Assembly (NCBI GenBank): GCA_024803745.1
Contig: JANJXV010000013.1
Location: 14,381,501-14,445,500 of the forward strand
DNA from: Megascapheus bottae
Taxonomy: Eukaryota > Chordata > Mammalia > Rodentia > Geomyidae
Direction: 5' to 3'
Length of the DNA: 64,000 nt
The position numbers and the translations under genes are program-made. Shown here one piece after another: positions 1 to 10,500 of the stretch (its first letter is position 1; every line of letters starts with the position of its first letter). The notes below the pieces were generated by a model that saw nothing but the letters and a program-made list of their open reading frames with translations, was not told where the DNA came from and did not search any database.

Positions 1-1413
1 AGGCATGTGCCACCAGCACCTGGCCCAATGTGATTTTCAACTGTCATGAGTCCAGGCTAAGAAGCTGGGAATAGATAAACTGCTTTCCTTTCAGGAAGCT
101 CATGTGCTGGGTGCAAGGCAGGTACATAAGAACCAGTAAGCATGGAACTGAGCGGGTGGCCTAGTGGTAGAGTGCTTGCGTAGCATGCACAAAGATCCAG
201 GTTCTATTCCTCTATACCACATACGTAGAAAAAAGCTGAAAGTGGTGCTATGGCTCAAATGGTAGGGCTCTAACCTTGAGAAAGCCCAAGGACAGTGCTC
301 AGGCCCTAAGCTTAAGCCCACGACTAGGCAAAAAAAAAAAAAACAACCAGTAAGCATGATAGGGAACCAAGTGTGGAATATGCCAGATGTCTCCTTGCCA
401 TCCAACAGAAAGAGCGAGAGCTTTGTCAGTTTTCAGCTGAGGTCTTTGACAAGGGCTTGGGCAAGTTCTTTTTTGGCTGTTGAATTTGGCACTGTTGTGT
501 ATGTTTGAGTCCATGGGTTGGGGCTGTGAGTGTAGGATGCCGGGGAGCTCTGGGCCAGATGTGGGTTTGTAGGATGGCCACTGAAGCTGCAAGAACTATG
601 GGCAGAGTATGGATGAGAAAGAGGAGGAGGAAGAGGTGGTAGAGGGATGAAGGAAGGGAGGGAAGAGATAGCAAAGTCCTGCGAAAATGGTTATGGGAAC
701 CACGGGAAGAAAGAGGTGGTTTGGAAAAAAGACACCTGGGTTTAGTAAGAGCTCAGAGAGGAAGAGTGGTGAAATGGAAGGAGGCTCTAGCATGGGAAGC
801 TGTTGGGAGCTGGAGGAGACCCTGCCCAGGACGCAAACTGGGTAGTGTTGGCTTGAGAGCTCGGTCTGGCATCTGAGCAGAGGAACCTCCTCACCATACT
901 CTGCTTTTCTAAACACTGTGCTCCAAGTAAATAGAAACCTTACACTTGATTTTGCTCAGACACTGACTTCTGCCGTCATGCTCTGCCTGGCTTCTGCCTT
1001 TGCATAAAAATGTCAGCAGAATCACCCCTGTAAGATAATCTCTCCCATTGTGTGAGGATGCAGATCTGGCTTGGTCCTCTGTCTGTCATCCCATCCACTC
1101 ACTGGGTAGCTGGAGATTAAGATGGTCAAGGTTTGAGGCTAGCTCAGGCAAAACATTAAGGAGACTCCATTTCAAAAAAAGGTAGGCCAGGTGTGGTTTC
1201 CAATGCCTAGTTGAGTAGAAGCTGTAGGCAGGAGGAATGTGGTTCAAGGTTAGTCCTGGTCGAAAGTATGAGACCTCTGAGAAATAAAAGCCAAAAGGGG
1301 TGGGGATGTATCTTGAATAGTAGTTCACGTGCTTGTATACCTCTCCCTCCACTGTCCAAAAAGAGTCAAGTCCCTTTACCCCAGTACTAATTTTGGTTTG
1401 TTTGTCTTCTTAG
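1..1413. other. NUMA1: NUMA1 intron, left edge
   Basis: No exon recognised. It holds the end of an old B1-like SINE (1-30, reverse), a type A SINE (146-343), unassigned sequence at 360-1080, and an old B1/ID-like composite at about 1080-1330. Confidence 0.7.
146..343 (+). repeat. Type A SINE (IDL-Geo-like)
   Basis: Left arm with ID-like A box (TGGCCTAGTGG) and degraded B box, right arm ending in a poly(A) tract. Flanked by a perfect 14-bp target duplication AACCAGTAAGCATG (131-144 and 345-358). Confidence 0.9.
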
Positions 1414-1419
1414 CCCTAG

Positions 1420-1543
1420 TTCCTGTCTCTTCCACTGATTCTAGCACACTGCCTGAAGGGTTCTCCCCACCCAGCCACCACGGCAAGAGGGATGTTCGCT
1501 TTCTAGAGCTGCAGAGAGTTGCCTCTTCTTCCAGTGGGAACAG
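1420..1543 (+). CDS. NUMA1: NUMA1 exon, junction of N-terminal region and coiled coil
   Basis: Encodes the segment with SPPSHHGKRDVRFLELQ and VASSSSGN, close to human SPPSHQAKREIRFLELQ. I chose the acceptor ending at 1419 because it keeps the human length; the nearby AG ending at 1413 would add two residues. Donor GTATGT starts at 1544. Confidence 0.9.
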
Positions 1544-4500
1544 GTATGTCCTGGAACAAGCTTCCACCTCCGTTCAGTCCCGCATCCCTGGCATTCTGGA
1601 GGCCAAGTTGTTGGTCAGACGCTCTCTTCCTCAAGGGATGCTTAGAGGATGTGGCAGGCCCGGGCTTTCCTCTTGGGAGCCAGTACTATTGGGGTACATG
1701 GCCGGGGTCTGTCACGGGCAGGCCCCCCTCTCTCAAAGGCCATTCTTTGTTGATGGAATTCCTTTTTCCTGGGAGAATCTGTCCACAACCTCCCCCCACA
1801 CCCCCCATCAAAGACATTAGTGCATAGAGAAGAGAGGAGAAAAACATGTCCCGGTCACATGACAAGGCATGAGGTTAGCACAGCAAATGGAAACCTGAGG
1901 CTTGGGCCTCCCGACCAGTGCTCCCCGTCATCCCCCCGCCCTGCTCGCAGCCCAGGCTGCTACTCCTTGCACTTACCCTGCACCTGTATCCTCTCGTCTA
2001 CCTTAGCTTCCTCTCAGGTTCTCCAGCCTCCCCCATGGGTGACATCCTGCAGACTCCACAGTTCCAGATGAGGCGGCTGAAGAAACAGCTGGCAGATGAA
2101 AGGAACAACCGGGATGAGCTGGAGCTGGAGCTAGCTGAGAACCGCAAGCTCCTCACCGAGAAAGGTGTGTGACCGGCATGCTGCACACGCAGCCATCTGG
2201 GATTTCTATCCAGGGAAGCTTTCGTGGTAGCTTAGCCTCCCATGTTGTCCCCCTGCTGGCCCTGGAGTAGAGCCTAGCCTGGGCCGAGGGTCAGGCTGAC
2301 CTCCTGGAAGCTGGGTTCTGTTCTTGCCCCCCATGCCCCCTTTCCTGTAGACTGGACACTGGGAGCTTGCTGCTCCCATGGCTCTGTGCTCACTCTGCTC
2401 TCCTCCCCCCCCCCGCTGCGGGGCAGATGCACAGATAGCCTTGATGCAGCAGCGCATCGACCGCCTGGCTCTGCTGAGCGAGAAGCAGGCGACCAGCCCA
2501 CCAGAGCCCAGGGAGCTTGAGGAGCTGCACAGCAAGAACGAGAGGTACTTCCCCCACCCCCCCCTCAGCTCATGCCTGCCCTGTCAGCCCCCGCCCTGGT
2601 TAGAAACCACACTCTCTTTGCTGTTCCCCACCCCTGTAGTCTCACCATGCGGCTGCATGAGACTTTGAAGCAGTGCCAGGACCTGAAGTCAGAGAAGAGC
2701 CAAATGGATCGCAAGATCAACCAGCTTTCTGAGGAGAATGGCGACCTTTCCTTTAAGGTCAGGGGGCTACTGACTTGTGCGTAGAGGCCCATCAGCCACT
2801 CTGCTAAGACCTGTGTCCTTGGCCCCTTTCTTTGTCCTGTGATTGGCTGCAGTGGTTGTGGCCCTACATATTGATGTGTGGCCATGAGTCAGAGGTGTGA
2901 TCAGCTGTGATTGAATGGGGGTGGGAAAGGATCTCTGGAGGCATCGATCTTGGGCTTCAGGGCTGCTGGTGACAGATTTGACCCTGGGTGATGGGCCTCC
3001 CTCTTGCGTCTCAGCTGCGGGAGTTTGCCAGTCACTTGCAGCAGCTCCAGGGTGCTCTCAACGAGCTCACAGAAGAGCACAGCAAGGCCACTGAGGAGTG
3101 GGTGGAGAAGCAGGCCCGTTTCGAGAAGGAGCTCAGCACAGCCCTACAGGACAAGGTAACCATGAGGTGGGGAATAGGGCGAGCTCAGTCTACTTCCTGG
3201 CTCTACAGGGTGGCCCGGGCGTAAGATGCTTTCTCAGTAGTGTGGAGTCATGGAATGGTGTGGCTTAAGTCCCAGACACTTGTGACCGCTGTCTGCTCTG
3301 GAGCAGATGTTAGGGATGAAGCACTCAGCCAATTAGTATTAGTTACTCTTTGAGCTAGGGTATCTTTTACCTGAAGCTGGGGCTTTTCTAATTCGGTAAT
3401 ACATAGACTTTGTGGGTTGAAAATTCTCATCTTATTTATTTTTGATTTTTTTTAAATTGTCGGTAATGTATAGAGGGGTTACAGCTACATTCGTCAAGTA
3501 GAGGGTATACTACTTCTTCAACATTGATACCTCTTATCATGTTTTTGTCCTCTCCCTCCCCCAGCATCTCTAATCTTAAAATGCTCCAGCATCCAAAAGT
3601 TCTTTGTTATTTTGTTTTTTGCCAGTCCTGGGCTTGATCTCAGAGCCTGAGCACTCTCCTTGCTCAAGGCTAGAGCTCTACCACTTGAGCCTCAGCACCA
3701 ATTCCAGCTTTTCCTATGTATATGATACTGAGGAATCGAACCCGGGTCTTCATGCATGCTAGGCAAGCACTCTACCACTAGGCCAAACTTTTGGCCTATT
3801 TTGTTTTTGGGTTTTTTTGGTTGTGGGGCTTGAACTCTGAGCCTGGGTGCTGTCCTTGAGTTCTTCAGCTCAAGGCCAGCACTCTACCACTGGAGCCACA
3901 GTACCACTTCTGGCTCTATTTCTGTAGAACTGAGGAATCAAATCCAGGGCTTCATGCATGCTAGGCAAGCCCTCTACCACTAAACCACATTCCCACCACA
4001 TTCTCTACCACTTTGAGCCAAAGCGCCACTTCCCATCCAAAACTTTTTTTGTCAGAATCTAGCTATGCAGCCCAAGTTGACCTTGACTGCCCTATTTCCA
4101 CCTCCTGAGTGCTGGGATTGCACCATGCTTGTCTCGAAATCCAAAACTTTCTGAGCATGATTGTTGGAGCTTGAAAGGATTTTGGATTTCAGATTTCCAA
4201 ATTTGGGATGCTTAAGTTGTATTGCTATTAATAAAAACCTAACTGCCATTTGCTAAAGCATATAGCTGTTGGACAAAGCCCTTAGCATCTAGATGTCAGG
4301 TTCTCTTTTGTGAAAGCAACAGTAATAGCTTCCTTCCAGACCTGTGGGTGGATTAGGAGTTTAGAGGTGCAACCAGAACAATGCCTGCCAACCAACAGTA
4401 GATGGCAGAGAGCCTATATTAATGCCCAGGGGCTGTTTTCATGCCGGTCGTGATAGAAATAATCTGGGAGTCAAGGACTGTCTGAGGAACGATATGGGAT

Positions 4501-7500
4501 GAGTTGGAAATAAGTGCAATAATCTCCCATTGTGACAACTCAGTCCTAGAACCTGGGGTTAGAAAAGTCCCTTGTGGATCCAGGTTGATGGCTTTTCTTC
4601 CTTTCTTTCCCTCTTCCTCCCTCCTTCCTCCTCCCCCCCCCCCCTTTGCCAGTTCTGGGGCTGGAACTCCGGGACCTAGATGCTATCCCTGAGTTTCTCT
4701 TGCTCAAGGCTAGCACTCTACCACTGGAGCCACAGCACCACTTCTGGCTCTATTTCTGTAGAAGTGAGGAATCCAATCCAGGGCTTCATGCACACTAGGC
4801 AAGCCCTCTACCACTAAACCACATTCCCAGCCCCTTTGGCTTCTTTCTAAATCAAGGCAAAAGGAGATTAGGTAGCAGGAGTGTCCAGCCTCGGAGCAGT
4901 CCTGAGTCTGGTGACAGTCTAGGCTTCTTGCACACTGTACACGTGAGGTTTGTTTTTGTTTTGTTTTGTTTTTTGCCAGTCCTGGGCCTTGAGCTTTCTC
5001 AAGGCTAGAGCTCTACCAATTGAGCCTCAGCACTACTTCTGGCTTTTTTTCTATGTATGTGGTACTGAGGAATCGAACCTGGTTCTTCGTACATGCTAGG
5101 CAAGCACTCTACCTCTAGGCCAAACTCCCGGCCCTCACTTGAGTTTTTTTTTACTCCCAGAAATGCCTTGAAGAAAAGAATGAAATCCTTCAGGGGAAAG
5201 TTTCCCAGCTGGAAGAGCGTTTGGCTCAGCTGCAGGAGAACCCTCCTGAGGAGAAGGGCGAGGTGCTGGGCGACGTCCTGCAGGTAGGAACACACAGGAG
5301 CCAAAGGGAAATCCTGTGTGCTAGGGCTGCTTCTTGGGGCCCCTCAGTGCCCAGAGGGTGTGGTGACTGTGAAGTCAGGCTAATCCCCATTCATCTCTTT
5401 ATCCCACCAGTTGGAGACCCTGAAGCAAGAGGCTGCCACTCTTTCTGCAAACAATACCCAGCTCCAAGCCAGGGTGGAGACGCTGGAGCAGGAGCGGGGC
5501 CAGCAGGAAGCCCAGCTACTTGCCGAGAGGGGCCACTTTGAAGAAGAGAAGCAGCAGCTGGCCAGTCTGATTGCTGACCTGCAGAGCTCTGTCTCCAACC
5601 TGGGTCAGGCCAAGGAGGAGCTGGAGCAGGCCTCCCAGGCCCAGGGGGCCCAGCTGACGGCCCAGGTGGCCTCTCTGACCACAGAGCTCACCACCCTTAA
5701 AGCCACCCTTCAGCAGCAGGATCAGGAACTGAGCAGCCTGAAGCAGCAGGCCCAAAAGGACCAGGCCCAGCTAGCACAGACCCTCCAGCAGCAGGAGCAC
5801 ACCTCGCAGGGCCTCCGTCACCAGGTGGAGGAGCTGAGCAGCAGTCTGAAGGAGAAGGAGCGGCAGTTGGACAAGGTGGTCAAGGAGCAGGAGGTCACCA
5901 AGCGGGACTATGCCCAGCAGTTGGCCATAGCGGCTGACGCTCGAGAGGCTGCCTTAAGGGAGAGGGATGCCATTCGCCAGCAGCTGGAGGCAGTGGAGAA
6001 AGAGAAGGCTGCTAAACTAGAGATTCTACAGCAGCAACTTCGGGCTGCCAAAGAGGCCCAGGATGGCGCCCAGACCACAGTGACACGGGCCCAGCGGGAG
6101 AGGACAGAGTTGAGCCAAAAGGTGGAGGAACTCCAGACCCAAGTTGAAGCAGGCCACCAGAAGTGGCGTGAGGCCCAGGGCCAGGTGACAGAGCTGGAGG
6201 CTCAGCTGAAGGCTGAGCAGCAAAAGGCAACTGAGCGAGAAAGAGTGGCCCAGGAGAAAAGCCAGCTCCAGGAGCGGCTCCAGGCCCTAGAGGAGTCCTT
6301 GAAGATCGCCAAGGGCAGCCTGGAAGAGGAGAAGCGCAGGGCTGCAGATGCACTGGAGGAGAAGCAGCGCCACGTCTCTGAGCTGGAGGCAAAGTCTCGA
6401 AGCCTGGCAGAGCAGCAGGAGCAGGAGCGGAAGGAGCTAGAAGAGGAGAAGACTGGGCGCAAGGGGCTAGAGGCCCGACTGCAGCAGCTTGGGGAGGCCC
6501 ATCAGGCTGAGATAGCAGCCCTGCGGCAGGAGTTGACAGAGGCCAAGGGCTCCCGGCATAGGGCTGAGAGTGAATGTGAGCAGCTGGGCAAGGAGGTGGC
6601 AACCTGGCGGGAGCGGTTCGAGGAGAGGCAGCGAGAGGAGGCACAGTATAATGCCGCCTTCCAGGATCAGCTGATGACACTGAAAGAAGAGTGTGACCGG
6701 GCCCGCAAGGAGCTACAGGAGGCAAAGTCCCACAGCGAGCTCCAGATTAGCCGGCTGCAGAGCGAGCTCGCTCAGCTCCATGCCAACCTGGCCAGAGCCC
6801 TCCAGCAAGTCCAAGAGAAGGAGGTCAGGGCCCAGAAGCTGGCAGATGACCTCTCCACTCTGCAGGAGAAGATGGCAGCCACCAGCAAGGAAGTAGTCCG
6901 CCTGGAGGCCTTGGTACGCAAGGCAAGTGAACAGCAAGACCCGGCCTCTGAGGGGTTGCTGAAGGAGCCCCCGACGGAGGCAGACAGAGAGGCAGAGTGG
7001 CCAGAAGAACGTCCAGGACGGCCATTCTGCAGCACACAGGCCGCACTGAAAGCCATGGAACGCGAGGCCGAGCAGATGGGTAGTGAGCTGGAGCGGCTGC
7101 GGGCAGCGCTCATGGAGAGCCAAGGGCAGCAGCAGGAAGAGCGTGGGCAGCAGGAAAGGGAGGTGGCAAGGTTGACCCAGGAGCATGGCCAGGCCCAAGC
7201 TGACCTCGCCCTGGAGAAGGCAGCCAAGGCAGAGCTCGAGATGCGACTGCAGAATGCTCTCAACGAACACCGTGTGGAGTTCGCCAGCTTGCGAGAGGCA
7301 CTGACCCAAGCCCTGGCAGAGAAGGAGGGCAAGGACCAGGAGCTGGCTAAGCTTCGTGGGCAGGAAGCAGCCCAAAGAGCGGAGCTGACAGAGCTTCAGC
7401 AAACCCTGGAGCAGCTGAGGGCACAGTTGGACCAGAAGGAAAAGGAACCCCAGCCTTCTGTGGGGGTGGCTGGTGGAGAAGGCACTGCTTCTGTGGGAGC

Positions 7501-10500
7501 CAACAAGCCAGAGGCTCCAGTGCCCGAGCTGGAGGCACTGCGGGCAGAAGTGAGCAAGCTGGAGAAGCAGTGTCAGCAGCAACAGGAGCGGGCCCATGGC
7601 CTGGCCTGCAGTCTGGAGTCGGAGCGAGCCACCCGGGCAGAGCAGGACAAAGCCTTGGAGGCTCTGCGGGGCCAATTAGAAGAGAAGGCCCGGGAGCTGG
7701 GGCACAGTCAGGCCGCCTCGGCGTCCACCCAGAGGGAGCTGGCCACCCTCCGAGCCAAGGCTCAAGACCACAGCAAGGCTGAGGAGGAGTGGAAGGCCCA
7801 GGTGGCCCGGGGCCAGCAGGAGGCAGAGAGAAAAGGCAGCCTCATCAGCAGCCTGGAGGAGGAGGTGTCCATCCTGAACCGGCAGGTACTGGAGAAGGAG
7901 GGAGAGAGCAAGGAGCTCAAGCTGCTGGTTGTAGCCGAGTCAGAGAAGAGCCGGAAGCTGGAGGAGAGGCTGCGCCTGCTGCAGGCTGAGACAGCCAGCA
8001 ACAGTGCCCGGGCGGCTGAACGCAGCTCGGCTCTGCGGGAGGAGGTGCAGAGCCTCCGGGAGGAGGTGGAGAAGCAGCGTGGGGCCTCGGAGAACCTGCG
8101 GCAGGAGCTGGCCGCACAGGCAGAGCGAGCTGAGGAGCTGGGCCAAGAACTGAAGGCGTGGCAGGAGAAGTTCTTCCAGAAGGAGCAGGCCCTGTCTGCC
8201 CTGCAGCTGGAGCACACCAGCGCGCAGGCGCTGGTGAGTGAGCTGCTGCCGGCCAAGCACCTCTGCCAGCAGCTGCAGGCTGACCAGGCAGCAGCTGAGA
8301 AGCGCCACCGGGAGGAGCTGGAACAGAGCAAGCAGGCGGCTGGCGGGCTGCGGGCAGAGCTGCTACGGGCACAGCGGGATCTGGGGGAGCTGGTGTCCCT
8401 GCGGCAGAAGGTGACCGAGCAGGAGCGGGCAGCCCAGCAGTTGCGGGCTGAGAAGGCCAGCTATGCTGAACAGCTGAGCATGCTAAAGAAGGCGCACGGC
8501 CTGCTGGCAGAGGAGAACCGGGGGTTGGGGGAGCGGGCCAGCCTCGGCCGGCAGTTTCTGGAAGTGGAGCTGGACCAGGCCCGGGAGAAGTATGTCCAGG
8601 AGTTGGCAGGTGTGCGGGCAGACGCCGAGTCCCGCTTGGCTGAGATGCAGCGGGAGACGCAGAGCACTACCCGGGAGCTCGAGGTGATGACCTCCAAGTA
8701 TGAGGGTGCCAAGGCGAAGGTCCTGGAGGAGAGGCAGCACTTCCAAGAAGAGAGGCAGAAGCTCACTGCCCAGGTAACGTGCCTGGCGCTCCCACCCTGG
8801 CTTGTCCCCCTCCTTGCTGGAAAGGAGAGGTGGCTGGTAGCCATTGCCCCTCCAGCCCTCAGCGTGCTAGGCAAATGCTATCCCCTCAGAGCTACATCCC
8901 CAGCCTGGACCCCTCTGCACTTAGTCCCTGTGGGGAATATGTCAGCACCTGGGTGAGGTTGCCGGCAGCTGCCCGGCGCACCTCAGGCTCCGTCTCACTG
9001 TGTCCATTGCCCCTACACACAGGTGGAGCAGCTAGAGGCCTTGCAGAGAGAGCAGTCTAAGCAGGTAATGCCTGGGGTCCTTGCTAAGTGCTGGCTGCTT
9101 AAACGGTGACCAGTGTCATGCATGACCCTGCTGTGGCTTGCCTCCGCTCACTCCCGTGCCGACTGTTTGTGAAGGGGGCAGGGCGCCCAGGAGGCCTCCT
9201 CCGCCATCCCAGGTCGGCCTCTACCCCTTGCTCTCTCTCCAGCCTGCCAGCCACAAAGGGGAGCCTCAGGGCCCCCTAAAGCCTCCTAGGTCCTGCTCAA
9301 CTAAGAAATGGCAGCTCCCCATGGGCCTTGTTAGCATACCACCTTCCTTCCTGCTGTGTGGACTTAGCAGAGCCCCCCAGCTTCCCCCAAGGCAGTGCTG
9401 GAGGGGTCAGAAGGGCGGTGCTAGGGCACCAGCACCCATAGCCACCGTACCCATACCTCTGGGGCCTGAGAGCCAAGAAGGGCTGTGCCTGAAACCCCAT
9501 GCCTGTGTAGTAAGTAGTTGACTGAGATCACTGCCTGTGGGTTAGGCCTTCTGTTTTTCCTTTCTCCCTTCTAAGACTGACGTGGTGGAGGACCATTCAG
9601 TTGACAAACAGCAATGGAGCCCTTGTCTCTCTCCTTTGCTGCCTGGCTATGCTACAACTCCCAGAATGCCTGGAGGAGCCAGGGGGTGCTTGTTTGTGGC
9701 TGCTTCATGGGAGGGGGGGGCTTGGATGTGTGGGCTGCCCCTGCTCTTGTCCCCATGCCCCCTGCTAATCACACAGCTGCATGGCTCACACTGGCACTAA
9801 CAGCTCATGGAGAAAGAAAGAGGTGTGAGCAGCTGGACTGGAGCAGCTTGGCTCCTGGGGGAGGGTGGGGAGGCAGTGTGGACAATGTCTGGTAGAGCAT
9901 CTAACCTGTTCTTGCTCCCGGCCAGGGACGTTTGGGGTTGGAAACAGTAGTGAAGGCTTCCAGTCAGCTCTGATTATGGTGGCTCTGGCCAGGGCTGGAG
10001 CAGGGACCTAAGTGGAATTGGAATTGGGGGTAGCACTCTGTGGATAGCCCCTGGTTTGTCCAGATGCCTGGGAAAAAATTTCTCTTTCCAACTTGCTTTG
10101 TCTGTCCTTCCCCACCAGATGGAAGAGCTGAGTAAGAAGCTGGCTGAGTATGACCAAGCCAGCAAGGTGCAGCAGCAGAAGCTGAAGGTAGGACTGCTGG
10201 AGAGACAGGTCTGGCATCGGAATGGGGTGGGGTGGGGAGGCGTGGGGTGGGCATGTGCTCTCTGGGAGCTCAAGGGAGGATCAGAGGTTCCCACCCATAC
10301 ACACTCATTCCAGTCAGGCTCGCAGTGGCTCCGTGCCTGGAATCCCAGCACTCAGGAGGCAGGGGCAGGAGTGTGAGTTTCAGGCCAGTCTGGAATACAT
10401 ATACATAGCAAGACCCTACCTCAGAGAACCAAGGGCTAGGGCCAGCCCTAATGGCATGCACCTGGGATCCCAATAATCGAGGCAGAAATCAAGAAGTTTA

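Noticed and set aside
146..220. tRNA-like A and B boxes in the many SINE left arms, as possible tRNA genes
   Set aside because: They sit inside SINEs with A tails and target duplications and lack intact cloverleaf ends.
1414..1419. Alternative acceptor giving a NUMA1 exon start at 1414
   Set aside because: It would add two residues relative to human; the AG ending at 1419 keeps length, though use of both cannot be excluded.
6012..8372. Long open frames antisense or out of frame to the large NUMA1 exon (up to 320 codons at 6713-7675)
   Set aside because: Shadows of a GC-rich, stop-poor coiled-coil coding strand; low-complexity Leu, Ser or Pro-rich products with no family resemblance.
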